This document shows positions 23,494 to 35,114 of a stretch of DNA of 64,000 nt, in pieces. Each line of letters begins with the position of its first letter. The first letter of the stretch is position 1. Origin of the DNA: Kingdonia uniflora (lineage: Eukaryota; Streptophyta; Magnoliopsida; Ranunculales; Circaeasteraceae); the NCBI GenBank assembly GCA_014058105.1, contig JACGCM010001659.1:1488001-1552000 (forward strand), read 5' to 3'. The position numbers and the translations under genes were made by a program. The notes beneath the pieces are model-generated. The model was not told the origin of the DNA. It was given only the letters and a program-made list of their open reading frames with translations, and ran no database searches.

Positions 23494-24073
23494 TGTAATG
23501 GCCTAATTCCGTAGCTCAAAATAGCTTAAAATTAGCTTTTACACCAAATGTACATGTGAAAAAAACTAATGTAAAGCAAGAAATGACACAGGTGATTTAG
23601 CGTAGAAAACTTTTGTAAAAGTAAAAAAACCACGACCTCGAGTTGAGAATTTAAGTAATAGCAACTTTTATTGTTTGAGACTAATATCTTATTACAAATG
23701 ATTTCTTAAACTGGAAATAATTAATCTTGTAAATAAAAAGTCTTATGGTGTTCAGAATCTAGAAATTCATGTGTTAGAGTCTAGAAAATCTGGTTTTTCT
23801 TGGTCCCTGTCTTTTTTGGAACTTTTTCTTTATATAGACTTTACCCACAGCTCGTTATCGTACTGAAGCACATTCTCTGAATAATGAGGTAAGTGGTGGT
23901 TGACTGTGTAACTGTTTAGTTTATGGGAGACAGGTGTCTTTGACTTGTTCATTTTCTTCTGTTGTGCTCAATCCACATTCTTCATCAGTTTGTGGTCTAG
24001 GTGGCAATGCTAATTGTTTACGTCACGTATGAAATGTGTGAGTTTGGGTTAGCTCCAGGGATAGGTCTCTACA
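23494..24073. mobile_element. Solo LTR of the Tat-like family (580 bp)
   Basis: Starts TGTAATGGCCTAATTCCG and ends GGTCTCTACA, and is flanked by GTAAT at 23489-23493 and 24074-24078. It is collinear with the 5' LTR at 15071-15657. No internal sequence is attached, so it is a solo LTR formed by LTR-LTR recombination. It lies inside hAT element 3, upstream of the transposase. Confidence 0.9.
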
Positions 24074-25030
24074 GTAATTTGATACCCATTTTAAGTTCAA
24101 AGCAAATTAATAGTTTGCTCCTTTTATCCACATAAGAAAGCATAGTTTATGGTTATAACAAGTAACAACTATCACAACTATTACAGTAACTATCCCAAGT
24201 ATTTGAAAATATTGTTTCAGTAGACTTAAGGGAATTCAAAATACTAGCTTCAAACATCATAAGCTAAATTCAAGCCAAATATCACAAAAATCCAATCAAA
24301 GTAACCCCAACTCCTAAACAAGCCAATAAATCCAACCCACCATCACAAATTTTACTAAAACATAACCTTTTTCACAAATTAGTATGAGTTAGCGATCTAC
24401 TATCTCAACAATTTCCAAAATCAACCACGAAGAAAAAATGATGCACAAGTAATCGAATAATTGTTATTGTGAAATAAACCCTAAAAGAAAGAAGATTCTT
24501 TGAATCTTGAAAAATACTAACGAAGTTTATTAGAATATGAGAATAACACAACGTGACCGAGCATGGTTTTGTTGTTTCAAATAGATTGATTCCACTTCGT
24601 GAAGTAGTTTGAATTTTTTCAATCGATTGATTAGAGCATAGAGATAATTTCACCGAAAACCAATTGTTGAGAAGATATGAGTTCAGCCTTTGAATTACCT
24701 AATAATCATAATGAAGGAAGAGATGTTTGTGTTTAGTAGACTTGTAAAGGTAGGGGAGAGAGAGCTTGGTGAGATTTGGGGAGGCAGGGAATGATTTCAC
24801 CTAAAATCAAACATACTGGTTGTTGGGTTACTAAACCTAAGAAGGGTAGTTAAGTAATTTAATTATATATCGGTTACTTTAGTTTTTTGCGAATTACAGA
24901 CACTAAAAACCAAACCGATCGAACTCGGGTTTTCAATTTCAGAACTGAACCGAGCTACTCTGAAAAACTGGCCCGATCTGTTTGGTTTAGGCCGGTTCAA
25001 CTCAGTATGTTCGGTTCATGTTCACCCCTA

Positions 25031-25934
25031 GCTTTCATACTACTCAGTTGTAACATATGCATCTTATTTTTATTATAAAATACTTCCCTACAATAAGATA
25101 AAGATCTTGTTCTAGTATTTTATCTTTTTCTTTTAGGTCTCCAAAAGTGAATGTGTACACAAAGTTTTGCATTGTCATTACAAGTGACCATTTAACCCCC
25201 GGGGGATCTAGTTATAGACCCTACCATGTGAAATGGTACACCGAAACCAAAAAAAAAAAATATTACTCTTTTCTTCCACATATCAATTCCTTATCTTATT
25301 TTATCATAAACTTTTGTTAATCTAAGCTCAATGAATGTTCATGGATATCTAATTTGTAAATTCCTTTTAATGAGTAATTTCCTCAAATAATTTATGTGTA
25401 GCTATCATGATTTAGGTTTTCTTCAATGTATTGAGAATCAATTATACCCCCGACGTTGATTTTTCCAATACCAACCTCATTCGAATTCATCTAGTTTTTA
25501 GAGAAATTGTTCACAGTTCCCAAATTTTCTGGTAGTAAGTCATTCTTTCATTCTTTATTTCTCGAGCTTGAACCTCCAAATTGATTTGCTGAAACATTTA
25601 TAACAACAAGTCACTTACAATATTGTTAAAGAGAAGTTGAATCTTAATTAATTTGGTTACTTGTCGATTCCATTGTTGTGGAGCTTGAAAACAATGCCCA
25701 CAATTTATATATTTGATCCACCAAATCCATATAAAACTGGAGTAATTAGTTTAATTGATACTTCTAATGTTGTAAAAGAAAATTTTGATCCAAATCGCAG
25801 TTGAAATCGATGAAACTCAAGATTAAATTAAAATTTAGGAAATCAATACATCGTACAAAAGCAACCAAAATTTCAAGCTTCATATCGAGAATATAAAATA
25901 ATAATATTTTTGCTAGGGAGTTCATAATTAACCA
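25031..25934. other. No gene recognised
   Basis: AT-rich sequence with an A-run at 25250-25261 and no coding text I can identify on either strand. It could be decayed transposon or host intergenic DNA. Confidence 0.5.
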
Positions 25935-26213
25935 ATACAAGGTTAAAAAATGTTCTTTTCCCAGTGTCTAGAATATTCTTAATTAGGGTTTTCACCCCCT
26001 TATGTTCTATAAAAGGAAAGTTAGGTTCTCTATTTTATTTAGTTGTTGAAGTTGATGATTTGAAGTAAATTTAGTTTAGGTTTCAGTTTAAGCTTTTGTT
26101 TAGTTTGAATTTGAAGTTAGTTTTGTGTTTTAGTGTTAGTGAAAACTCTAATTTTAATTAGGTTAACGTTTATCAATCCGTGTTCTTGATTCCGCGACTT
26201 AGATTTATGTTAA
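25935..26213. repeat. Repeat family A, copy 2 (LTR-like)
   Basis: Aligns with 21547-21809 from CCAATACAAGGTTAAAAAA through TTCTATAAAAGG to the TTCCGCGACTTAGATTTA end. The following 26214-26740 is AT-rich with no supported gene. Confidence 0.5.
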
Positions 26214-26745
26214 CTGCAATGTCACAAAGTTAAGGTATATAAAAACTAAAATAAACAGATAGAACTTAGACAACCATGAACTCTAAAAACTACTTCAGAC
26301 TACAATCATATGCATTTAAATCATCATTGTTACTAATATCAAACAAAAACTATAAAAAAATCAAACAATCAAAAACAATAATAAATCCTAAAATTTTGAA
26401 TTTCGTACACATACAGGTTTCTACTCCATATCCAGACAACATGTCAGAAAATTGGGGTTTGATTTTTGATGATTGTTGTATTTTTTGGAAGAGAGGGTAA
26501 AGAGAAAGAAAGTGTTGAAAGATTCTTGGGCAATACAAGACTAACTATGAGGCTTCAACACTTATGGAGTGAGTGTAACTTCAGTGCTGATGCAAGCTCA
26601 AAGTTTTTGTTGTTTTTTTTTTTAAATTCATATGGGATTCGCTTTCCGCATTATTACATAATATGAAGACAAAAATTAGATAGGTAAATCGTAATAATAT
26701 GACATTGATATATCTTCCATCTTTTATTTGAAAAATATCCATGAC

Positions 26746-27040
26746 CTAATTGTGTCTAACAAGTAATTCAAATACTTCTGATGCTTCATCCGGGACAAGC
26801 TCAACCATATCCCCAACCTTGAGTTCCAACATTGCCATAAAAGATAACCAGTCATTTCTAATTATACACTCACCATCACAGTAACGAAGGAGAACTAGTT
26901 GATGAATATTGCTACCAGACTTAACGCGAAGATCTTCGAAGGTCCACCTAAACTAGGAAGAAGAGGTGGTAATATGTTCCCATGTTTCACCAAGTACGGT
27001 GCAATGTAGGTGGTGAATACATCTCCATCGAGTATTAAAT
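26746..27040 (-). pseudogene. Possible B3-like DNA-binding domain fragment
   Basis: The minus strand reads VLLRYCDGECIIRNDW, then LELKVGDMVELVPDE, then VFELLVRHN and a stop at 26746. The spacing 'LRY.dG......W..F....LkvGD.v.F.l' is that of plant B3 DNA-binding domains. Upstream a stop codon and a probable frameshift near 26950 break the frame. No flanking exons were found. B3 identity rests on this pattern only; a transposon-borne copy is possible. Confidence 0.3.
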
Positions 27041-27839
27041 AATGTTAAACATCATAACAATTAAGGAATTTATCGATGTATGATTTTATGGGATTGCTTT
27101 GACGTATATAGGTCGTATAACCAAGGAGACATAGTTTTTCAGCCATGCTAGCGTCGTTCTTCATCATGCATGTCTTACCAACTGAGCTCTGTTTGTTCCC
27201 CACTGAGAGAGAGAGAGAAAGAGATCTATAATCCCTTCTTGAGCCTTACTTAACCCTAATAAGTTCCCAGTTGGAGGAGTTTGAGCCTTTGAGGCCAAAA
27301 ACACCTCCAACAACGGGCTTAGATTTTTGATTTTTTTATCAAGCTCAAAGATTGTTGCCCACCTCTTCATTCTAATATTTGTTATACAGGTAGGCCATCT
27401 TTAGAGGGTTGCATGCAATCTTAATATTGCATACATTTTTAGGTTTTGCTAGTAGATTGTGGTTCGTCTTAGTATTGCAGGGTTGTATGCAATCTTTATA
27501 GTATATCTTGGGGGTTGTATGTACTGCCTTCAGTTTCATTTACTTCATTAATAAAACTTTACTTACCTTTTGCAATAAAAGATTCCAAGGCAAGAGACTT
27601 GTTGATCAAGAAGAATTGCAATGGTTGAGGGAGAGATAAACATTGGGAGAAGGAATAAAGAGAAAGAGATATGGTTTTTACTTTTATTTTTGCAAGGCTA
27701 ACATTTATTGCAAGGCCAACTTAGACAACGAAATCCCTCTACAATCATTTAAAATAAAGGGCACCAATAAAGAAGGAGGGAGCCCACTCCAAGTACATAC
27801 AAAGAAGAAGATAAAAAAAATAATTAGCATATGAAGTTT
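27041..27839. other. No gene recognised; GA-rich and direct repeats
   Basis: Contains a (GA)n run at 27206-27224 and an imperfect direct repeat GGGTTG(C/T)ATGCAATCTT at about 27409 and 27480. Nothing codes convincingly. Confidence 0.5.
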
Positions 27840-29030
27840 CTCAACCGAGTATTGACACATCAACTCTCTAAGTCTCCTAGAAGCACCAACTTTAGCAAGC
27901 TGGTTCGCAGCACCATTAATGTATCTAAAATGATGAAGAATTTGATGTAATTGTATTTTCTCAACAGATGTTTGATATCGTGGAGTAATCTGAAGATTTT
28001 CCAAAGACCATCTTTTTCTTCAACAATTTTTTTTAATCCGGCTTAACCAAGATAGGAAAGTTCCTCCATTGAAGAGCTAAGTAAAGATCCAAAAGAGAAG
28101 CACTAGCTTCATAAAAATAGTTGAAGCTTTTGGGGGGAACCGAACGAAATACATCCCCCGCCGACATTTCGTTTTATTTGGTTAATCATGACATATAATA
28201 GTAATAATAAATAAGAGATAAACAAGCACACATGACACAAAGATTTACCAGGGTTCACCTCGGAGGGCTACGTCTACACCTACCGAGCCAATAAATCTAC
28301 TATGTACATGAGAAACCATTACAAGCTCTAAAGAGATCTCATCACATCTTGAGATCTCTAACCTTACAACCAAACTCACATAGACTTTCAAGATATTTAA
28401 GAGATCAAGAGAACCATCAGGAAATCTAAAGTTACCTCAACCTCACTGGAAACTGCTACGACCCATCTCGAACGAAGCTTCTATGCGAACTATTGTCTTT
28501 AAACTATCGTTGTTTTTCCCCATTATTGATTATCTTCTTCTTAAACCATCTCTACTATCTTTCCTTCAATTTATATCTTAGCTTAGCATCGAAGAGGCCC
28601 TTCACCTCTCTTCATCAAACCCTCAGGAGAACTATCCAACTTCTATAACCTTGCAAAGACCCCTCTTTCTACAAAGCTTAGTCATGGAGGCTACATCTTT
28701 CCTAGATTAGAGTTAGATCTCTCAAGACCTTATAGGTCTCTTTTATAAAAGAGACCTAGAATACATGACTTCTTTGAATTACGTATTACGAGCCATTTTC
28801 CAAGACCAAAAACAAGTTATTACCAATCTCTGTTTGAACAGAGATATTTTCTATTCGAACAGAGTCAAGTCTGACTCTTTTGTTCGAACAGGAAATGTCA
28901 TGTTCAAATAGTATTCCTCTTCTTTTGAGCCACAAAACCTAACAGAATCTTTCCCAAAGAAGCCAACCGAACATTTAAGAAACCCCCTAATTATCTATAA
29001 GCAAACAACCAGCGCCAACATCACCAGGGT
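27840..29030 (-). pseudogene. LINE RNase H domain, split by a solo LTR
   Basis: Plant L1-type LINEs and related degenerate host-annotated copies end in an RVT_3 RNase H domain. The minus strand reads, from 29030, VGAGCLLIDN-like text up to the LTR border (28945). Below 28127 it continues with YFYEASASLLDLYLALQW, WKIFRLLHDI, YQTSVEKIQLHQILHHF and YINGAANQLAKVGASRR. The conserved pattern is the 'E.A...GL.LA' helix followed by the ending '(I)(N)G.AN.LAK'. Stops and frameshifts are frequent. No upstream RT was recognised next to it. Confidence 0.6.
28128..28944 (-). mobile_element. Solo LTR inserted in the LINE remnant (817 bp)
   Basis: Read on the minus strand it runs from TGTTAGGTTTTGTGGCTC to CCCCCCAAAA and matches the LTR at 20310-21068. 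Flanks GAAGC (28123-28127) and GAATC (28945-28949) differ at one base, consistent with an old 5-bp duplication. LINE coding text continues on both sides. Several TTCGAAC/TTTGAAC words occur in 28830-28920. Confidence 0.65.
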
Positions 29031-29180
29031 TTCCTTTGTTAGATATTTTTTGATATTTATATTATTGCTCAAAGTGTTTCAATTGGGACGAGACTATTAA
29101 AGCAATTGAGTTGTGTCTTTTTGAAGTGGCAACACCAATAGGCGCGATTGGTATATGTATGGAGACTCCTACCCAACCCA

Positions 29181-29203
29181 AAATATATATATATATATAT
29201 ATA
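29181..29203. repeat. (AT)n microsatellite
   Basis: About eleven AT units. Open frames across it on both strands are repeat artefacts. Confidence 0.95.
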
Positions 29204-30552
29204 CATATAAATATTTTGGCATCATCTGCTCTAGACTTCACAGAGTGTTCTTTGGTTGGATTGAAACGTTCACAACTCGAACCCAACAACCTCCATTATA
29301 TCCTGAGAGAGAAGTTTTATTTCATCCACTGTATTCTCACGGCTCATACCGGAAGGGGAAGCATCTCTTAAAAGATAACGATTTTGTGCCTTGGAGTAAT
29401 CATTATATTCGCTAAGTTTCCCTAATTTCCAGACAAGAGCATTGCAGAAGATAAAGATATCTAAAGAGAAGAAATATCTAGACTACTGCTCTAGAACATT
29501 CTAGAATGAGGATAGTTCTAAAAATGACAATTTTCCAGAGGAAAGACTCTATGAGATAGTTCCAGACAAGATAAACTAAAATGATATGAAAGGTTCTAAA
29601 AGAACTCCAAAATAATACATTGTATTGCTTCCAATGTTATAGCCCTTTCAATCGATGTAAGTAACTTATGAGATAACTTCATCATCCAGGCAAAAGAAAC
29701 TCTCGAGCATAAACAATATTTACATTTCTTGTAAATTAAAAGGTTTCATTCATCGAACACGACACACAAGTAGGATCTAGGGATATTGCAATAATCACGA
29801 ATACATAAAGTGAAAATATACTGTCCTTGAGTTTCATCGTCAACGACTTGTGGTGGCTACTAGGTTTTCTCTCTCTTAACATTTAATTTATGGTAGTGCT
29901 TTTATACATTGATGGGCTAGGCACACTTATATAAGGTAAGAGATTCACATTCTCTAACTTCTTTAACCAATAGAATTAGATTCCCACTAGAGCTTGAACC
30001 CTTAAAATTAGAAGCCCGTAATTACTAAAAGCCTCCTACTCATGCCACAATAAGTATTCTATTTCTAACGTTGCTTCTTACTTGTATGGCACACATCAGT
30101 CAAGGAACAAATCCTTAGTATGTAGCTGACCTTAGTTATCGATCTCTGTGTTATTCGTAACGCCAAAATCATCTTTATATTAGTCAACCAAACAACTCTT
30201 GTGTTGGTTGTTGTATTACAATCTGCAGAACAAACAATACCTCTTAAGGAGATGATCGAGTCTAGTGTATGCATACTATCTTTTTAAGACAGATTTTCCC
30301 CTGCCACAGTACATTACAAGAATGTAGTCCCCTGTCTCCCAGGATACAATGATCAGTCGCAAAGAGAAGAAAACACTTTTATCTCTCTGCCAAACGAACT
30401 TTGATTGCGTATGTTTTCTCTCTTAAAGAAATGACTCAATAAAACTCTAAAAACCTAATAAAAATAAATAAAAACAAAGTTGTGTTATATAGAGCATAGA
30501 TGCCTCTTCAAGGCAGTACTTTTTCACCAAAGGTCACACCTTAAGTTGTATC
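29204..30552. other. No gene; possible copia leader relic near 30100-30420
   Basis: No coding text recognised. ATTACAATCTGCAGAACAAACA at 30214 resembles ATTACAATCTGCATGAACAAACA at 35160, in the leader of the copia gag. This region may therefore hold the leader of another copy of that family. Confidence 0.4.
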
Positions 30553-30910
30553 TGTTGGAGACAACCCAACTCACACCTCAAACCCAAAAATATGACTAAG
30601 TATTCCAAGGAATCCCCATGAGTCCATGGACCTAAGGCCGAATCACAGACTTATAATAATAAACGGATTTTCTAGGTCGAGCAAGCCCATGGGTAGCCCA
30701 TGTACCCAAGCTAGTTTGTACACACGGGTCACACATACGCGTGTGACCCACCAACTCTTACACACATTACTACAAGTTAAGTATTAAACTTACTTATATA
30801 GTAGAGTTGAGCTTCCCTCATATCCAATGTGGGATTAAAAATACTTAGTTCCACCATTCAAATCAAAGGAAAACCAAAACCTTCTTTGTATTTTCCAACC
30901 ATCCCCCACA
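30553..30910 (-). mobile_element. Probable 3' LTR of degenerate copia element
   Basis: On the minus strand a purine-rich tract (AAATGTGGGGGATGG) is followed by TTGGAAAATAC and about 350 bases ending CTCCAACA. Purine tract then TGTTGG-like start is the usual Ty1/copia layout directly downstream of pol. The exact start (near 30905) is uncertain, and no matching 5' LTR was found. Confidence 0.5.
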
Positions 30911-31462
30911 TTTGAATGGTAACTGACAAACTCATACAAAATAGGTAAATTTAGGGAACGATTCTGCATCGAGGGAGGTGTCTTGAGGACTTGAACCTTC
31001 CCTAGTGAATAACAATCAAATTTACGCTGATTAGTGAACATATGTCTTAAACTATTAGCTTTAGTGTAAACCAAGACAATAGTCTTCACATAGTATTTTT
31101 CCAAACACAATCGGCTCTCATAGTTGTATTCAATTTATCCCTAAACAAACCCTAGATTCAAAAGTACTTTTAGAAAATTTTACCCTATCAAATCCTTATG
31201 AAAGCGGCCCCACCTCATACTCGCATAGGTGATTGCCTATTAAGAGTACCATGTCGTACCCCACTTGTAAATACAAGTCATAAGAATCATTAGAAGCTCA
31301 TAGAAATTGCCCTGGCAATCGCTACAGGTTGTACTATTCATATTATAGAATGAACATGAGTTAAAATCTCCTCAGTGTTCATGTTGAGTAACTCATAACT
31401 AGTTATCCTATTAAACCTAGATCATAGGATCTCCAATAAACTAGGTTAGGTTTCCGTTAAGG

Positions 31463-31870
31463 TTAACTCGTAGTTAATGGCTTTAAGCCCATTCCCCTTG
31501 ATGTGGAAAATACTTGCATTTTTGTTAACCCTTTTATAAATAGATCTGCTAGATTGTCACTTGATTTCATAGTCGATCGAACTATGCATGTTTGTTTTGA
31601 GGATTTCCATGAGATAACTCTACTACCAAGTATAAGCATGTATCTACTTGTGGAGTATGACTCGTTAGAATCTGATATCCAGTTTGCATCACTGAATCTC
31701 TCAATGACAGCTGGATATCTTGTATAATGTAACCCATAGTCTATTGTATACTTTAAATATTGTAAAACCCTTATTAACGCTTCCCAGTGGCTTGGGCCAG
31801 GGTTTATAGTATACCGACTCAGTTTGCTAATTGCATAAACAATTCTTATGTAGTTCATAATATACATTAG
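31463..31870 (-). pseudogene. copia RNase H
   Basis: The minus strand reads SRYTINPGPSHWEALIRVLQ, YLKYTIDYGLHYTRY, FSDANWISDSNESYSTSRY and GSRVISWKSSKQTCIVRST, then NLADLFIKGL. These are the standard copia RNase H blocks, with the D in 'SDANW'. The segment between the SKQT block and 'NLADLF' is shortened, which removes catalytic residues including the usual AE(Y/F) block. Confidence 0.85.
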
Positions 31871-32052
31871 ACTACCTATTATCCGTGCATACTCTATTTA
31901 AGAAATAGGCTCACCTGTGTGTTTAATAAATTAACGCATATTATCGTATGATGTCTGAACACCACGACAGTAAAATTTATTAAACTTCTTAAATATATTC
32001 TCTATATAATGTGATTGAGACAACACAAGTCCATGTGGTATTCTGTTAATCT

Positions 32053-32700
32053 TTATGCAAGAATAACATCTGTAACACCTAAGTCCTTCATATCGAAGTT
32101 TTTGGACAACATTTTCTTTGTTGACATAATGACATTGATGTTTGTCCCCATAATGAGCATATCGTCCACATAAAGACACACAATTTCATGCTCACCATTA
32201 ATACTTTTAATATAGACACATCTATCACATTTATTGATTTCGAAGCCATTCTTCATCATGACTCCATCAATTTTGTCATACCATTGTAAAAGTGCCTGCT
32301 TCAATCTATAAATAAATTTAACCAATCGACACACTTTATTTCCTTGGACTCTGACAATGAACCCCTCAAGTTGGTTTATATATATTTCTTCATTTAATTC
32401 ACCATTCAAGAATGTTGTTTTAACATCCATTTGATGTATTTCAAGTTTATGCACTGTTGTAATAGCTAACAACATACGAATGGAAGTTATTTTTATTACT
32501 GGAGAATATGTATCAAAATAGTCCAAGCCTTCCTTTTTGCCTATAGCCCTTGGCAGCAAGTCTGATTTTGTACTTTTCAAATTAAACCATCAAGTCTTAA
32601 TTTTTATTTGAAATTCCACTTGTAACCTATAGGTTTGTTGCCAGGTGGAAGATCTACCAATTTCCAAGTATGGTTGTGCATTATAAAGTTTATCTTACTC
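32053..32700 (-). pseudogene. copia reverse transcriptase
   Basis: A 175-codon open stretch starts after a stop. It carries KKEGLDYFDTYSPVIKITSI, the MDVKTTFLNGELNEEIY palm motif with its Asp, and CLYVDDMLIMG, the YVDD active site. The catalytic box is intact, but the frame is closed upstream and the piece 31931-32179 overlaps in another frame, so pol is frameshifted. Upstream text near 32640-32600 (YKWKFQIKI) continues the domain in another frame. Confidence 0.9.
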
Positions 32701-33219
32701 TACATAACCTCTTTCTAGCTAAGAACTTTAGGTGCAGCCATGGCTTCCTTGAAGGTTCGAGGCTCATTTTCTAATAGAAATGCTACAAAATCTTTGCCAA
32801 AAAACTTAGCAACTTTAAGTTGTTTCCCACATTTTGGTTCTGTATTGAAATTAGAACTTGTAGGAGTGGTACGCTAATCACTACTAGAAGAAACATCAGT
32901 TGTTTTTTTCAAAGGATTCTTATTATTACTCTTTTTATATGGAAATATATTTTCAAAAAATATAGCACCTCGTGATTCAATGATGGTATTCTCATGCACA
33001 TCACTTATTTTAGATTTGTATACGATAAATCTAAATGTACTACTGTTATTGGCATTGACAATAAAAATACAGTCAATAGTTATAGGTCATAACTTAAACC
33101 ATTTTGGCAATGGTACTTGTACTTTTGCAAGATACCCCCAAACTTTTAAGAACTTATAGGAAGGTTATCTGCCTTTTCAGAGTTCATAAGGAGTCTTATC
33201 AATCTTCTTGTGAGGTAAT

Positions 33220-33790
33220 TTATTGAGAATATAATTTACAGAAAGTAACGCCCCACGCCCCCCACAAAATTTGTGGCAAACTAGAACTAATAAGCATAAC
33301 ATTAAGCATATTTTTTAACGTTCTGTTTTTCCTCTCAACAACTCCATTTTGTTGAGGAGTGTAAGGTGCAGTAGTTTGGTATATAATACCAAACTTAGCA
33401 CAAAGTTCTTCAAACAGAATAAAGTCATACTCCCCATCCCTATCAGTTCTATGAACTTTTATCTTTTTGTTGAGTTGAGTCTCAACCTCATTTTTAAAAA
33501 TAACAAACATTTCCAGTGCCTCATCTTTGCATCTGAGCAAGTACACATGACTGTATCTTGTACAGTCATCTATGAAAGTAATAAAGTACTGCTTTCCGCC
33601 TCGTGTTTGAATAAACTTAATATAGCAGAGATCACTGTGAATCAAATCTAGTGGTCCAGTTTTTTGTTGTGAAATAGAATAAAAAAGTTGTTTAGCAAAC
33701 TTTGCTTCAACACACACTTCACATTTTTGTTTGCAATCAAGATTGAATTTAGGCATCAATCCTAAATGTACTAATTTACGCAGCAAACCA
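33220..33790 (-). pseudogene. copia integrase core
   Basis: Reads MLRKLVHLGLMP (end of GAG-pre-integrase), CEVCVEAKFAKQLF (zinc-binding Cys pair), then the DDE core. The first Asp is in LDLIHSDLC, the second in HRTDRDGEYDF, the Glu in PYTPQQNGVVERKN. All three catalytic residues are kept. The frame breaks at 33220 (…LPQILWG, then unrelated residues). 32700-33220 has only decayed pol text. Confidence 0.9.
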
Positions 33791-33840
33791 TAATTTATAT
33801 GTCCTAATCATTGATGCCAAACATTAAATGACTCAAGCAA

Positions 33841-34260
33841 TTAAATAGAATTCTCATTCTTATTGATAATTAAAATGGGTTTACATAAGACTGATAGCTT
33901 GAACAATCCATCACATTCATAACCCTTTCCTATGAATACACCATTCTTAGTCATGATACATCTGTTTGACTCAAACACTAACTTAAAACCATTCTTCATA
34001 AGAAATGATCCGAAAATAAGGTTCTTGTGGATATCAAGCACATGCAACACTTTATTTATAGTAACTTCTTTTTCAAATGTGAATTTCAGGACTACTTTCC
34101 CTTTTCCTTCGACTCTTGACATCAAAACATTGCCCATAAACACTTTCTCTTCATGTTCTGTCTTATTGTAGGTAGTAAATAAACTCCTGTCATAGTATAT
34201 ATGACGTGTGACCCCTATATCCACAAACCATCCTCTAGAATCGCTTGCCAGGTTGATTTA
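33841..34260 (-). pseudogene. copia protease / GAG-pre-integrase region
   Basis: Starts with VDIGVTRHI, the degenerate protease active site (usual DSGATxH, here Ser to Ile). Then SRVEGKGKVVLKFTFEKEVT, VLHVLDIHKNLIF and MTKNGVFIGKGYECDGLFKL follow, typical copia text. The protease motif is altered and a frameshift separates it from integrase. Confidence 0.85.
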
Positions 34261-34329
34261 GAAGATTATTGCACATAAGTTCTTCATCTCAGCAATATTT
34301 GCTTGAATGACACTGGCGGTATTCCATTA

Positions 34330-35114
34330 AGTTGTCACATAACAACTTTATGAAAACTTCTTAAAGTCCTTGCCCTTAGGACCCAGAAAATTCTTCCCAT
34401 TTTTCCCTTTCTTCTAATTTTCTTATGGGGTTTAGGGCTTCCCTCGACCATGTTAGCCTTGACATCATAAGAATGAACAACATCCTTCTTCTCATTAGAT
34501 TTGTTATCTTCTTCGATCCTTAGACTTACGATTAGTTCCTCAAACTTCATTTCCTTCCTTTTATGCTTCAGATAACTTTTGAAGTCCTTCCAGGATGAAG
34601 GTAACTTCTCAATTATCACAACAACATGAAAGGATTCACTTAACTTCATACCTTCTGCATGAATATCATGCAGGATAATCTGCAGTTTATGTACTTGACT
34701 GATTACAGTCTTAGAATCCACTATTTTAAAATTTAAGAATCTGCCGACTACAAAAAAAATTAGGCCGACATCTTCTGTCTTATACTTATGGTCTAAGGAT
34801 CACAGTTCCTTTGCAGGCCCTATTGGACTATACACATTGTATAATGTGTTGTACAACCCATTCAGGATTTAGTTATGATACAGAAAGTCAAAATGAATCC
34901 GCACCTCCACTACTGTTATGGTTGCTGGGTTAGTTTCTTCCTCCTTTAACTCTAGTTTGTCCTCCTTAAAGAATTTTGCCAAGTTCAGAGTCATGAGATA
35001 GAATAACATCTTCTGTTGTAAACGCCTGAATTCAGTGCCATCAAACTTCTCAGGCTTTACCTTCAGAACTTATGGGTTACTCTTTTCACCCTCCTTCTCT
35101 GCGAGATTCACCAT
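34330..35114 (-). pseudogene. copia gag (UBN2 type)
   Basis: The likely start codon is at 35114, opening MVNLAEKEGEKSNP and KPEKFDGTEFRR. Later blocks are KTEDVG..FFVVGRFLNFK, then VDSKTVISQVHKLQIILHDI and SYLKHKRKEMKFEELIV. The CCHC knuckle is not visible; the text ends in a frameshifted basic stretch near 34360. Several stops occur between 34740 and 35050. Confidence 0.85.

Larger units (their letters stand above)
18305..25030 (-). mobile_element. hAT-superfamily element 3 with decayed transposase
   Basis: Inverted ends TAGAAGTGAGCAC (left) and TAGGGGTGAACAT (right, reversed) match at 10 of 13 positions. They are flanked by GCTTTCAAT on the left and GCTTTCAT on the right, an 8-bp duplication with one extra A. 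Subterminal CGGGCC/GGCCCG and AACCGAAC runs lie on both sides. A minus-strand hAT transposase pseudogene occupies the centre, and several LTRs have inserted later. Confidence 0.8.

Noticed and set aside
27150..27198. tRNA-like A box (minus strand AGAGCTCAGTTGGTAAGA)
   Set aside because: The D-arm-like text is good, but no anticodon stem, T-arm or B box (GGTTCGANNCC) follows at tRNA or SINE spacing.
29062..29415. Three overlapping open frames with IYIYIYI runs
   Set aside because: They are produced by the (AT)n microsatellite at 29181-29203.
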